From contig CAKUEM010000016.1 of the NCBI GenBank assembly GCA_934646115.1, positions 1-36,018 of the forward strand: a DNA stretch of 36,018 nucleotides. The letters run 5' to 3'. This document shows positions 16,656 to 24,817 of this stretch, piece by piece. The notes under the pieces are model-generated. The model was not told where the DNA came from. It worked only from the letters and a program-made list of their open reading frames with translations, and did not search any database. Source of the DNA: an uncultured Oscillospiraceae bacterium. GTDB lineage: Bacteria; Bacillota; Clostridia; Oscillospirales; JAAYXM01. A program made the position numbers and the translations under genes. Every line of letters starts with the position of its first letter. The stretch's first letter is position 1.

Positions 16656-17228
16656 TCACGCGCTGCTTTTTTGGAAAAAGCTCCACGTGGCGAATGCGCA
16701 AAATGCGCACAGTCCCGGCGATATGCCCGCAAGCGCGCACACCGCGATACAAAGCGCCGCAAGCGCGCACGCCGCCGCAATATTCCCCGCCGTGCAGATC
16801 CATGCGCCGCCGCCCGCTTGCATGACGCATGCATGCAGCATTCGTCCGCCATCCAGCGGCGCGGCGGGCAGCAGATTAAACAGCGACAGCAAAAGGCTAA
16901 ACCCTGCGAGCAGCGCGCACGTCTCGTTCTGCCACAGTCCGAAGCACCACGCCGCCAAAAGCCCCGCCGCCGGACCTGCCGCCGCGACAAAAAGCTCCTG
17001 CCAATAGCTGAGCATCGGATACGGCGCAAGCACGATATTCGCGCCCGTTGCGCGCAGCTCGACCCGGTCGATATACGCGCCGCACAGCCAAATGGCGAGC
17101 ACATGCCCCATTTCATGCATTGCCGCCGCAAAAAGCGCGAGAAAAAACAGATTCTGCGTGTCGATCAGATAACACAGCGCGAGCAGCAGCACGAAATCCA
17201 GCCCGATGTCAAAACGGCGTGTTTTCAT
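16656..17228 (-). CDS. M50 site-2 intramembrane protease, SpoIVFB-like
   Basis: The product is a 190-residue polytopic membrane metalloprotease. The zinc site H38-E-M-G-H42 lies in an early helix, and the third ligand D126 is in NLLPAAPLDGGRML. Both motifs are intact. No CBS domain follows, so this is a short form. In Bacillus, SpoIVFB in the mother-cell membrane around the forespore cleaves pro-sigma-K. The gene overlaps the upstream M23 gene by 4 bp (17225-17228), reproducing the spoIVFA-spoIVFB order, which is the main reason for the sporulation assignment. Other clostridial M50 proteases exist, so the exact substrate is an inference. Confidence 0.82.
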   Translation of the reverse strand: MKTRRFDIGLDFVLLLALCYLIDTQNLFFLALFAAAMHEMGHVLAIWLCGAYIDRVELRATGANIVLAPYPMLSYWQELFVAAAGPAAGLLAAWCFGLWQNETCALLAGFSLLLSLFNLLPAAPLDGGRMLHACVMQAGGGAWICTAGNIAAACALAALCIAVCALAGISPGLCAFCAFATWSFFQKSSA

Positions 17229-18130
17229 ACCTGCTCGGTGGAAATATAATACTTCGGGTCGAGCCGCAGCGTCCCCTTGCGTACCTCAAAATGCAGATGC
17301 GGCCCGGTGGAAAGCCCGGTCGTGCCCACCTCGGCGAGCTTCTGCCCCAGCTTGACCTTCTGCCCTTTTTTCACCGCGAGCTTGGAATTATGCCCATAAA
17401 ACGAGCGGATGCCGCCGCTGTGCTCCACGAGGACGTAATTTCCATATGTGTCGTTGCGCGCCGCTTCAAGCACCGTTCCGTCGGCAAAGCAGGCGACCGC
17501 CGTTCCCGTTTTCGCGGCGATGTCAAGCCCGGTGTGGAAGCTCGCCTTCCCGCCGATCGGGTGATCGCGATAACCGAATTTCGACGTGATCGTGCCATAC
17601 ACCGGCGTGACGTGCTCAAACGTGATCTTCACTTTATCATAGCTGCAATACGAGGGCGGCGGAATGCGAAACGGCTCTGCGCGCGTGTCGTCCGCCAGCT
17701 CCTCCGGGCTCATTTGAAACGAAAGCTGCTCCGCCTCGGCAAGCTCGGTCTGCTGCGCACGCAGGGCTGCTGTCTCCACAGCGGCGGCGGGCTGCGCCTT
17801 GTCCTCCTCCGGCTTCGTTTGATAAAAATTCGAATCGATCGCGGGCTGCGCCTGCTTTGGCGCATCGTCCGGCGCGGCAGGCTGCTTTTTCGGCGCGGCA
17901 AACCCGCGGAACACCGCGACCACATCCTCCTCGCCGCGCGCCACGCGCCCGATCGCCGCGACCGCCTCTTTGTAATCCAGCCCGCCGCTCACCACGCGCG
18001 CGACCGTCTCGCCCGCGCCGCCGGGCAGCAGCTTGATCACAAGCGCCGCCGCGATGATCGCCGCCGATATCCAAAGCTTTCTGCGAAAACGCACCGCCTT
18101 TTTGCTGCGCGCCGTATGGGTTTCTCTCAC
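17225..18130 (-). CDS. Membrane-anchored M23 (LytM) peptidase, SpoIVFA-like
   Basis: The product has 301 residues: a basic N-terminus, one membrane helix (about 19-36), a long Ala/Pro/Gln-rich stalk, and a C-terminal LytM domain (about 175-295). Unlike Bacillus SpoIVFA, the metal and catalytic residues are all present: H199 and D203 (HTGLD), H247, and H278/H280 (HLHFE). It may therefore cut peptidoglycan as well as hold the partner protease, as SpoIIQ-type proteins do in clostridia. The start is GTG 18130, seven bases after GAGGG. The M50 gene follows with a 4-bp overlap. A sigma-E-like promoter lies just upstream. Confidence 0.8.
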   Translation of the reverse strand: MRETHTARSKKAVRFRRKLWISAAIIAAALVIKLLPGGAGETVARVVSGGLDYKEAVAAIGRVARGEEDVVAVFRGFAAPKKQPAAPDDAPKQAQPAIDSNFYQTKPEEDKAQPAAAVETAALRAQQTELAEAEQLSFQMSPEELADDTRAEPFRIPPPSYCSYDKVKITFEHVTPVYGTITSKFGYRDHPIGGKASFHTGLDIAAKTGTAVACFADGTVLEAARNDTYGNYVLVEHSGGIRSFYGHNSKLAVKKGQKVKLGQKLAEVGTTGLSTGPHLHFEVRKGTLRLDPKYYISTEQV

Positions 18131-18163
18131 ACCGCATCCCTCTTTTCCATGTTTTGCATCACC

Positions 18164-18192
18164 ATTCTATGAGGGCGGCGCGCGTTTCATTC
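18164..18192 (-). promoter_or_regulatory. Candidate sporulation (sigma-E/sigma-G type) promoter of the SpoIVF-like operon
   Basis: On the minus strand GAATG and CATAGAAT are separated by 16 bp, close to the sigma-E pattern (GAATA-like, 16-18 bp, CATACA-T). The predicted start lies about 26 nt before the GTG codon. No sigma-A promoter is evident here. Confidence 0.45.
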
Positions 18193-18195
18193 CGG

Positions 18196-18224
18196 TTGCG
18201 TTTTCCGCGTTCTGCTGGTATACT
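18196..18224 (+). promoter_or_regulatory. Promoter of the acetyltransferase gene
   Basis: TTGCGT and TATACT are separated by 17 bp, about 20 bp before the ATG; it abuts the -35 of the divergent sporulation-type promoter. Confidence 0.7.
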
Positions 18225-18244
18225 TATACGCTGGAGGTGTTTTT

Positions 18245-18697
18245 ATGCAAATACGAGATGTTTGCGCGCAAGACCGCGAGATCTATCTTTCTATGGCGCA
18301 TGATTTTTATCATAGCAGCGCGGTGTCGCATCCGATCCCGGACGTGCATCTTACCCGGACATTTGATGCGGCGCTGGAAAAATCGCCGTTTTTGCGCGTG
18401 CTTTTATTGGAATCCGAGGGGAAACCCGCAGGATTTGCGCATATTTCCTTCACCTGGAGCGCGGAGGCGGGCGGTATGGTCGTTCTGCTTGAGGACCTGC
18501 TGGTTCTTCCGGAATTTCGCTCGCAGCGCCTGGGCAGCACGTTTTTTGAATGGGTCTTTCGCGAATACGGCGCGGAGGCGTGCCGCTATCGCCTGGAGGT
18601 GTCGCGCAGCAATGTGCGCGCGAAGGCGCTGTATGAGCGGCTTGGCTTTTCAGAGATCGATTATCTTCAAATGTTGCTCGAAACGCCGAAAAAATAG
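18245..18697 (+). CDS. GNAT family N-acetyltransferase
   Basis: This 150-residue cytoplasmic protein has the Gcn5-related acetyltransferase fold and uses acetyl-CoA. The core strand pair ends in VVLLEDLLVLPEFRSQRLGSTFF (about residues 79-101), where RSQRLGS takes the place of the acetyl-CoA-binding R/Q-x-x-G-x-G/A loop. The C-terminal VSRSNVRAKALYERLGF (about 120-136) is a standard GNAT motif B. The SD is GGAGGT, six bases before ATG. It stands alone, with its own promoter and a terminator beyond. The acceptor substrate is not known. Confidence 0.87.
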   Translation: MQIRDVCAQDREIYLSMAHDFYHSSAVSHPIPDVHLTRTFDAALEKSPFLRVLLLESEGKPAGFAHISFTWSAEAGGMVVLLEDLLVLPEFRSQRLGSTFFEWVFREYGAEACRYRLEVSRSNVRAKALYERLGFSEIDYLQMLLETPKK

Positions 18698-18708
18698 CGA
18701 TTTGCCGC

Positions 18709-18756
18709 AAAAAAAATAACAGGGGTGAAGCCGAATGGATCGGTCTCACCCCCGTT
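18709..18756 (-). terminator. Intrinsic terminator of the alarmone synthetase gene
   Basis: On the minus strand a long stem (GGGGTGA and TCACCCC arms extended by ACCGAT/TCGGCT pairing) is followed by TTATTTTTTTT. It lies between convergent genes and may also end the acetyltransferase transcript. Confidence 0.8.
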
Positions 18757-18758
18757 TG

Positions 18759-19424
18759 CTATTCGCATTGCGTGATCTGGTCGCGAATGTCCATCATGCG
18801 CTGGTCGATCGACGCGATCGTTTCTGCGCATTCACGAAGCTGCGCGCCGATCGCTTCCGCATCGGGCAGCTCTTTTTTATACTTCATTTGATGCTCAAGG
18901 CTTGCCCAGAAATCCATCGCCACCGTGCGCAGCTGTACCTCCACGCGCACGGGCAGCTTGCGGTCGGACAAAAAAATCGGGATCTCAAGGATCAGGTGAT
19001 AGCTGCGATATCCGTTTTCCTTTGGATGCTTGATATAGTCTTTCTTTTTTATGACCACAATATCATCCTGCTTGGTGAGCATCTCCGCAACCAGATACAC
19101 ATCATCGACAAAGCTGCACACCACGCGCACGCCCGCCACATCGTTTAAATGATTTACGATGTTTTCCTCTGTGATCTCAAGCCCGCTGCGCTGCAGCTTG
19201 TTTAAGATGCTCATCGGGCGCTTCACGCGCGATTTGATAAATTCGATCGGGTTTTGCTTCCCGGTCATGGAAAGCTCGTCGTTGAGCACCTCAAGCTTTG
19301 TTGTGATCTCGCGGATCGCCGAGCGATACACCATCATCAGCTCTTCAAAATGCGCCAGCTGCTGCAGCAGCACGGCAGGCTCTTCAATGGTGATGCTTGT
19401 TCCCATCAGCTTTTTAAATTCCAT
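18759..19424 (-). CDS. Small alarmone synthetase, (p)ppGpp synthetase RelQ/YjbM type
   Basis: This 221-residue protein contains only the RelA/SpoT synthetase domain, with no hydrolase, TGS or ACT domain. It transfers pyrophosphate from ATP to GDP or GTP to make the stringent-response alarmone. Conserved blocks include RVKRPMSILNKLQR, DVAGVRVVCSFVDDVY, NGYRSYHLIL (substrate site) and VEVQLRTVAMDFWASLEH. The start is ATG 19424 after AAAGGAG; the frame is open to 19463 without an SD. It has a strong own promoter and terminator, thus a single-gene unit. RelQ and RelP types differ in fine detail that I cannot resolve; the N- and C-terminal helices suit RelQ. Confidence 0.92.
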   Translation of the reverse strand: MEFKKLMGTSITIEEPAVLLQQLAHFEELMMVYRSAIREITTKLEVLNDELSMTGKQNPIEFIKSRVKRPMSILNKLQRSGLEITEENIVNHLNDVAGVRVVCSFVDDVYLVAEMLTKQDDIVVIKKKDYIKHPKENGYRSYHLILEIPIFLSDRKLPVRVEVQLRTVAMDFWASLEHQMKYKKELPDAEAIGAQLRECAETIASIDQRMMDIRDQITQCE

Positions 19425-19483
19425 GTCAATCTCCTTTTTTTGCAAAAAAGCCGCACCCTTCATTGGATCCCCTTTGCAATCAT

Positions 19484-19512
19484 ATTATAGCATACACGCC
19501 CGGTTTTGTCAT
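19484..19512 (-). promoter_or_regulatory. Promoter of the alarmone synthetase gene (extended -10)
   Basis: On the minus strand ATGACA and TATAAT are separated by 17 bp, with TGC directly before TATAAT. Confidence 0.8.
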
Positions 19513-19571
19513 GAATAATTTGTAAATAAAGCCCGATCGGCGCGCGCCAAATGCGCGACAAATGATGCGGG

Positions 19572-19604
19572 CAAAAATACCCGCAGAGCCAAAGCCCTGC
19601 GGGT
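19572..19604 (-). terminator. Intrinsic terminator after gpsA
   Basis: On the minus strand ACCCGCAG and CTGCGGGT pair around a GGCTTTGGCT loop and are followed by ATTTTT. It ends the DUF512-der-plsY-gpsA operon. Confidence 0.85.
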
Positions 19605-19612
19605 GCGCCCGG

Positions 19613-20638
19613 TTATTCCTCCCAGACGATGTGCTTCATCCAGACCTCCTCGGTCTCGCTTTTCTTGCCGCGCGTCATGAGCGCGCGCATCATATCCTTC
19701 GGCGATTTCCCGTGATACAGCACGTCATACGCCGCCTGCGTGATCGGCATTTCGATCCCGGCGCGCTCGGCTAGCGCCATCCCGGTTTGCGTGGCGTAAT
19801 AGCCCTCGACCACGGCGCCGATCTCGCGCACGGCCTGCTCGGGCGAGGTGCCCTTTCCGATCAAAATTCCGGCGCGGCGGTTGCGCGAATGCATGGACGT
19901 GCAGGTAACGATCAGATCGCCCACGCCCGCCAGCCCGGCAAACGTTTCGCTGCGCCCGCCGAGCGCCACGCCAAGCCGCGCCATCTCGGTCAGACCGCGC
20001 GTCATCAGCGCCGCCTTTGTATTATCGCCAAGACCCATCCCGTCGCACATGCCGGCGCACAGCGCGATCACGTTTTTCAGCGCCGCGCCCAGCTCCACGC
20101 CGATCACGTCCGGCGTGATATACACGCGGAAGCGGTCGTTCATAAACACGTCCTGCACGGTCTCCGCCGCATGCTTATTTTTTGAGGCGGCGACCACCGT
20201 GGTCGGCACGCCGCGCCCGACCTCCTCCGCATGGGACGGACCGGACAGCACGACCACCTCGTGCTGATCATGCAGCGCCTCGCGCACGACCTCGCTCAGC
20301 CGTTTTCCGCTGTCGCGGTCGATCCCCTTTGAGAGGTTAACGACGATCGTGTCCGGCGCGATATGCTCCGCGAGCGCCTTTGCGGTATTCGCGACCGCAA
20401 ACGACGGCGTTGCCATCACAACAAGCTCTGCCTCGCGCGCTTTTTCGATCTCCGTTGTCAGCTTCAGCTGCGGCGGAAACGGCACGCCCGCAAGGAACTG
20501 CCGGTTTTCGCGGTCGCGCGCGAGCGCGTCATGCTCTTCTTTTAAATAAGACCAAAGCGTTACGTCATGCCCGTTTTGCGACAGCATGACCGCGACCGCC
20601 GTTCCCCAGCCGCCGCTGCCCAACACCAAAATTTTCAC
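19613..20638 (-). CDS. gpsA: NAD(P)H-dependent glycerol-3-phosphate dehydrogenase
   Basis: This 341-residue cytoplasmic enzyme reduces dihydroxyacetone phosphate to sn-glycerol-3-phosphate for phospholipid synthesis. The N-terminal dinucleotide site is VLGSGGWGTAVAV (about residues 5-17). Further family motifs are NLSKGID, LSGPSHAEEV and the C-terminal catalytic region around LKNVIALCAGMCDG and GLAGVGDLIVTC. Length is normal. The start is GTG 20638, which overlaps the plsY stop by 4 bases (GTGA), after an AGGAAG SD. GpsA makes the substrate that PlsY acylates, so the pair is a functional unit. Confidence 0.97.
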   Translation of the reverse strand: MKILVLGSGGWGTAVAVMLSQNGHDVTLWSYLKEEHDALARDRENRQFLAGVPFPPQLKLTTEIEKAREAELVVMATPSFAVANTAKALAEHIAPDTIVVNLSKGIDRDSGKRLSEVVREALHDQHEVVVLSGPSHAEEVGRGVPTTVVAASKNKHAAETVQDVFMNDRFRVYITPDVIGVELGAALKNVIALCAGMCDGMGLGDNTKAALMTRGLTEMARLGVALGGRSETFAGLAGVGDLIVTCTSMHSRNRRAGILIGKGTSPEQAVREIGAVVEGYYATQTGMALAERAGIEMPITQAAYDVLYHGKSPKDMMRALMTRGKKSETEEVWMKHIVWEE

Positions 20639-21273
20639 TCGTTACCGCTTCCTTTCCGTTTCCATGAAAACCGGCGCTCTTCATGCCGGAGCAGCCGCCC
20701 GATATTCGCCCGGTGCAGGAAGATCACCAGCGCGGCGATCACCAGCGCGACCGGAAAATAAAACGCGTCGAACCCATAAAAAATCACCATCGAGACCGGC
20801 ACCGCCGCCGCCGCGCACATCGACGCAAGCGAGACGTAGCGCGTGAGCAGCACGACGATCAGAAACACGGACAAAATGATCGCGAGGATGCGCACGTCAA
20901 ACACGCCGAACACCGCCGCCGCGGTCATCACGCCTTTTCCGCCGCGAAACCCGAAATACAGCGGGAACATGTGCCCCAGCATGACGCACAGCCCGGCGAT
21001 CAGCTTGCCATGCCCGCCGAAATGCCCCAGCTCGCCAAACAGAAGCCCGCCCAGCAGCACGGCAAGGACGCCCTTGAGCAGGTCGCCCGCCATAACGAGC
21101 AGCGTTTTCTTCCCGCCCATCATGCGGTATGCGTTCGTGCTGCCGGCGTTGCCGCTGCCGAACTGGCGCACGTCGCGCCCGAGCATGCCCTTCGAGATGA
21201 TGATCGAGAAATTCAGGCTGCCCAGCAGGTAGCTCAGCACGATCACGATCAGATATTTCAGCCAAATCTCCAT
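20635..21273 (-). CDS. plsY: Glycerol-3-phosphate acyltransferase PlsY
   Basis: This 212-residue integral membrane enzyme transfers an acyl group from acyl-phosphate to glycerol-3-phosphate, the first step of phosphatidate synthesis. The signature GSGNAGSTNAYR (about residues 39-50) and the GKG-type loop FGFRGGKGVMTAAA (about 107-120) are both present, along with HRANIGRLL near the C-terminus. Five hydrophobic segments fit the family topology. The SD is AAAGGAG before ATG 21273. It lies 6 bp after der and overlaps gpsA. Confidence 0.97.
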   Translation of the reverse strand: MEIWLKYLIVIVLSYLLGSLNFSIIISKGMLGRDVRQFGSGNAGSTNAYRMMGGKKTLLVMAGDLLKGVLAVLLGGLLFGELGHFGGHGKLIAGLCVMLGHMFPLYFGFRGGKGVMTAAAVFGVFDVRILAIILSVFLIVVLLTRYVSLASMCAAAAVPVSMVIFYGFDAFYFPVALVIAALVIFLHRANIGRLLRHEERRFSWKRKGSGNE

Positions 21274-21279
21274 AATCGA

Positions 21280-22602
21280 TCAATCTCCTTTCTGGCGGAT
21301 CACGATGCGGATCGGCGTGCCCTCAAGACCGAACGCCTCGCGAATCCGATTTTCCAGATACCGTTGATAAGAAAAATGAAACAGCTCCGCATCGTTGCAA
21401 AACATCACGAAATTGGGCGGCTGCACGCCGGTCTGCGTGATATAATATACTTTTAAGCGCTTGCCGCGGTCGGTCGGCGGCTGGACGCGCGTGGTCGCGT
21501 CCGCCAGGACGTTATTGAGCATCCCGGTCGTCACGCGCAGGCGGCTCATCGCATAGACGTGATTGACCAGCTCATACAGCTTATGCACGCGCTGCCCGGT
21601 TTTTGCCGAAATGAATAAAATCGGCGCATAGGGCATGAACGCCAGCTCGCGGCGCACGTCCTCGGTCATTTTCTGCATCGTGCGGTCGTCCTTTTCGACC
21701 AGGTCCCATTTATTGACCACGATGATCGACGCTTTGCCCGCCTCGTGCGCGATGCCGGCGATTTTGGTGTCCTGCTCGGTCACGCCCTCCTGCGCGTCGA
21801 TCAAAATCAGGCAGACATCCGCCCGGTCGACCGCGAGCGTAGAGCGCAGAACGGAAAACCGCTCGATCTCGTCGGTCACGCGCGACTTGCGCCGGATGCC
21901 CGCGGTATCGATGATCCGATAGCGGCCATGCTCATTTTCAAAATAAGAATCCACCGCGTCACGCGTGGTGCCGGGAACGTCGCTCACGATGACGCGCTCT
22001 TCGCCGAGGATCTGGTTCGTCAGCGAGGATTTGCCCGCGTTCGGCTTGCCGATCACCGCGATATGGATCTCCTCATCCTCGGGCGCGGCGCTCTCCTCCT
22101 CGGGCGGGAAATGCGCCACGCACGCGTCGAGCAGGTCGCCCGTGCCGTGCCCATGCAGCGCAGAGACCGGGATCGGATCGCCCAGCCCCAGGTTATAAAA
22201 TTCATACAGCTCCGCCGGGGGCGCGCCCACGCGGTCCGCCTTATTCACGGCGAGCACGATCGGCTTTTTCGAGCGCAGCAGCATGCTCGCGACCTCCTCG
22301 TCCGCCGCGGTCATCCCGGTGCGCAGATCGGTCATCAAAACGATCACGTCGGCATTTTCGATCGCGATGAGCGCCTGCTCGCGCATGAATTTTAAAATTT
22401 CATTATCGCTGCGCGGCTCGATCCCGCCGGTATCGATCAGCGTGAATTCGCGGCCGTTCCAGTCGCAATCGGCGTAAAGCCGGTCGCGCGTGACGCCCGG
22501 CGTATCCTCCACGATCGACATGCGCTTGCCGACCAATTTATTAAACATCATGGATTTGCCCACGTTCGGACGCCCCACGATCGCAACCATCGGTTTTGCC
22601 AC
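21280..22602 (-). CDS. der: Ribosome biogenesis GTPase Der (EngA)
   Basis: This 440-residue protein has two tandem Era-like GTPase domains and a C-terminal KH-like domain, and is needed for 50S subunit assembly. Domain 1 has GRPNVGKS (10-17), DTPG and NKAD. Domain 2 has GKPNAGKSS, DVPGTTRD, DTAG and NKWD. The start is the GTG at 22602 after AAGGAGAGAGG, which gives the family's usual length; the frame is open to 22716 inside the upstream gene. It lies 16 bp after the DUF512 gene and 6 bp before plsY, in an operon. Confidence 0.97.
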   Translation of the reverse strand: MAKPMVAIVGRPNVGKSMMFNKLVGKRMSIVEDTPGVTRDRLYADCDWNGREFTLIDTGGIEPRSDNEILKFMREQALIAIENADVIVLMTDLRTGMTAADEEVASMLLRSKKPIVLAVNKADRVGAPPAELYEFYNLGLGDPIPVSALHGHGTGDLLDACVAHFPPEEESAAPEDEEIHIAVIGKPNAGKSSLTNQILGEERVIVSDVPGTTRDAVDSYFENEHGRYRIIDTAGIRRKSRVTDEIERFSVLRSTLAVDRADVCLILIDAQEGVTEQDTKIAGIAHEAGKASIIVVNKWDLVEKDDRTMQKMTEDVRRELAFMPYAPILFISAKTGQRVHKLYELVNHVYAMSRLRVTTGMLNNVLADATTRVQPPTDRGKRLKVYYITQTGVQPPNFVMFCNDAELFHFSYQRYLENRIREAFGLEGTPIRIVIRQKGD

Positions 22603-22618
22603 AGTGCCTCTCTCCTTT

Positions 22619-23920
22619 TTATTCATCGCCCGGCGCGGTGATGCGCGCGAGCATCTCATACCCATCGTTACAAAGCGGCGTGATCGGAACGCCAAGCGCA
22701 ACCTCCGCCTGCGCAAGCGTCACATCGTCTAAAAAAACGTTGGTCTCATGCCGCAGCATGACCTCGGGGATGAACAGGCGCGCGCCCGTGATGTTCCCGC
22801 GCAGCGCGTCGATCAGGTCGCGCCCGGTCACAAGCCCCGCCACATTCACCGTTTCGCCGAAGAACCGGTTCTTGACCGCGATGACGTTATACCTAAAGCT
22901 ATTATTACATCTTTTTGCCAGCGCGTCAACCAGATTTCTGATAAAAGGCGCGGCGGATGTCCCGGTCGCGATTGTGAAATCCGGAATGGGGGCGGCGGGG
23001 TCTTGCTCTGCGAGCGCGTCTAAAAACTCCTGCTGCTGCAGCGCCATCATGCCGACGCCGTTTTCCAGCTGGGCAAATTCCTCATAAAACGCCGCGTCCG
23101 GGATCGGGCGCTGCGCCTTGATATACAGCTCATCGCCGCAGAACACGATGCGCGCGCCGTGCTGCTCGATGCAGCGCGCGCCAAATTCCTCGACCATGTC
23201 GATGATCTCGCCCGCTTTCTCGCGATCGACCGGGGTGAGCGGGCAAAGCCCCTCGCGGTAGCGCGTGATGCCGACCGGGACGACCGAAATGCTGTTGACC
23301 GCGGGCGCAAGCGCAACCAGCTCCTCAAGCGAGCGGCGCAGCAGCGCGCCGTCATTCACGCCCGGGCAGATCACAAGCTGGCAGTTGAGCGTCAGCTCCG
23401 CCGCGGCGAATCGCTTCATGATCGCCATGCATTCGCCCGCGCGCGGGTTGCCCAGCATGCGGCGGCGCGTTTCCGGGTCGGTCACCTGGACGGAGATGTT
23501 GATCGGCGCAAGGCGCATGCGGATGATGCGCTCCACATCCTGCTCAGACAGGTTGGTGAGCGAAATATAGTTGCCCATCAGGAACGACATGCGCGCATCG
23601 TCGTCTTTAAAATACAGCGTTTCGCGCATGCCGGGGGGCAGCTGGTCGATAAAGCAGAAGATGCAGCGGTTGGCGCAGCGCTTCTGCCGGTCCATCAAAT
23701 ACGTCTCGAAATTGAGGCCGAGATCCTCGCCCTCGCGCTTGCGGATGCGGACGGTGCGCGTGTCAAGCTCGAGCGTGAGCCGCGCGTCATACGCATAGAA
23801 TTTATAATCCAGCACGTCGCGGATCGTATGCCCGTTGATGGCGAGCAGCGTTTCGCCCGGGCGGAGCTTTGCGCGCGCGGCGGGGCTTTTTTTATCGATC
23901 TCTGTGATTTTTGCGCCCAT
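22619..23920 (-). CDS. DUF512 family protein: PDZ plus radical-SAM-like Fe-S domain
   Basis: The product has 433 residues. An N-terminal PDZ-like region (about 1-60, KLRPGETLLAINGHTIRDVLDY) is followed by a radical-SAM-type cluster motif C82-ANR-C86-IF-C89, a TIM-barrel-like middle and the C-terminal DUF512 domain. The family is conserved in Clostridia and usually sits directly before der, as here, but its reaction is not known. The start is ATG 23920 after GGGAGGTGA; the frame opens at 23983 inside the preceding terminator. It is the first gene of the DUF512-der-plsY-gpsA operon. Confidence 0.93.
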   Translation of the reverse strand: MGAKITEIDKKSPAARAKLRPGETLLAINGHTIRDVLDYKFYAYDARLTLELDTRTVRIRKREGEDLGLNFETYLMDRQKRCANRCIFCFIDQLPPGMRETLYFKDDDARMSFLMGNYISLTNLSEQDVERIIRMRLAPINISVQVTDPETRRRMLGNPRAGECMAIMKRFAAAELTLNCQLVICPGVNDGALLRRSLEELVALAPAVNSISVVPVGITRYREGLCPLTPVDREKAGEIIDMVEEFGARCIEQHGARIVFCGDELYIKAQRPIPDAAFYEEFAQLENGVGMMALQQQEFLDALAEQDPAAPIPDFTIATGTSAAPFIRNLVDALAKRCNNSFRYNVIAVKNRFFGETVNVAGLVTGRDLIDALRGNITGARLFIPEVMLRHETNVFLDDVTLAQAEVALGVPITPLCNDGYEMLARITAPGDE

Positions 23921-23954
23921 GCGGCTCACCTCCCTTTTGCAAACGCGCCGGACA

Positions 23955-23988
23955 GAAAAAATAGAGGGGGATAAAATATCCACCTCTA
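23955..23988 (-). terminator. Intrinsic terminator (or attenuator) between rpmF and the DUF512 operon
   Basis: On the minus strand AGAGGTGGATA and TATCCCCCTCT pair with a TTT loop and are followed by ATTTTTT. It ends the DUF177-rpmF unit. A possible extended -10 (TGGTATAAA) just upstream of it could start a transcript that crosses the hairpin, which would make it a leader attenuator. Confidence 0.8.
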
Positions 23989-24022
23989 CCCTTTATACCA
24001 AATCAATATAGGAGCGTCACTC

Positions 24023-24202
24023 TTACTTGGTTTCCATGACCTCGCGGCCGTTATACGTTCCGCAAGCCTTGCAAGCTCTGTGGGATAATCTCATCGCGCC
24101 GCATTTCGGGCACGCGGTCATTCCCGGCAGGGACAGCTTCCAATGCGCGTTGCGATTCATATCACGTCTGGATTTGGAATGTTTTCTCTTTGGTACCGCC
24201 AT
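24023..24202 (-). CDS. rpmF: 50S ribosomal protein L32, zinc-binding form
   Basis: The product has 59 residues, normal for L32. The N-terminus MAVPKRKHSKSRRDMNR is the family signature. Zinc ligands are C31, C34, C44 and C47 (CPKC and CKAC), so this is the C+ form, not the zinc-independent paralogue. It lies 38 bp after the DUF177 gene and is co-transcribed with it, the common bacterial arrangement. ATG 24202 follows AAGGAGG. A terminator comes after the stop. Confidence 0.97.
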   Translation of the reverse strand: MAVPKRKHSKSRRDMNRNAHWKLSLPGMTACPKCGAMRLSHRACKACGTYNGREVMETK

Positions 24203-24240
24203 GAGTGGACACCTCCTTAGGGTTTGATCTGTTTGTTTTT

Positions 24241-24726
24241 TTATTCATCAAGCAGCGCAGCAAGCTTGGCGAGCCGGGGATCGACCGCGCCGCTGCGGCA
24301 GCTGCATGTTGACGTATTCCAATTTGCGCCGCACTGCGGGCAAAGACCCTTGCAGTCCTCCCGGCAGAGATTTTTGCTCGGAAGCTCGAGCAAAAACGTG
24401 GCGCGCGCGAGCTCATCCGGCTCGAACATATCATGCTCACACACGATGATGCTATCGTCCTCCTCGCCCTCGATATGATCGACCAGGGCGGCCTCAAACG
24501 AAGCGGTCTGCTTTCGGCAAACCGGCTCGGCGCAGCGGTCACACACGGTGTGAACCTCCGCCTCCATCGACATGGAGACGATCAAATACCCCGCGCGGTT
24601 GCGCACCTCGCCCTGCACGGAGACCGGGCCGGGCACAGTGGGCTCGACGTCTGCAACAGAGAGCGCAAACGAAAAGGGCAAACACGCCCCAACCTGATGC
24701 TTGACCGTTCTTAAATCCAGCTGCAT
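24241..24726 (-). CDS. DUF177 (YceD) family protein
   Basis: This 161-residue cytoplasmic protein is of the family almost always found next to rpmF and linked in bacteria and plastids to 23S rRNA accumulation. The cysteine-containing core VCDRCAEPV (about residues 61-69) and a C-terminal zinc-knuckle-like CREDCKGLCPQCGANWN are visible. The acidic segment in between (HIEGEEDD) is typical. Length is normal. ATG 24726 follows GAGGTG. Transcription starts from a consensus promoter 30 bp upstream and continues into rpmF. Confidence 0.93.
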   Translation of the reverse strand: MQLDLRTVKHQVGACLPFSFALSVADVEPTVPGPVSVQGEVRNRAGYLIVSMSMEAEVHTVCDRCAEPVCRKQTASFEAALVDHIEGEEDDSIIVCEHDMFEPDELARATFLLELPSKNLCREDCKGLCPQCGANWNTSTCSCRSGAVDPRLAKLAALLDE

Positions 24727-24755
24727 AGCACACCTCGCATAATGGTACAGATGGT

Positions 24756-24784
24756 ATTATACTGTTTTTCTTCGCATTTGTCAA
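24756..24784 (-). promoter_or_regulatory. Consensus sigma-A promoter of DUF177-rpmF
   Basis: On the minus strand TTGACA and TATAAT are separated by 17 bp: both hexamers match the consensus fully, as expected for a ribosomal-protein operon. Confidence 0.92.
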
Positions 24785-24817
24785 TGATTTTTTGCCAGAC
24801 ATTTGCGAATTTTGCGT

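Noticed and set aside
15666..17249. A 527-codon plus-strand frame spanning the repeat arrays
   Set aside because: It translates repeats, then runs fully antisense through the M50 protease gene, which has clear motifs. GC-rich sequence without stops explains its length.
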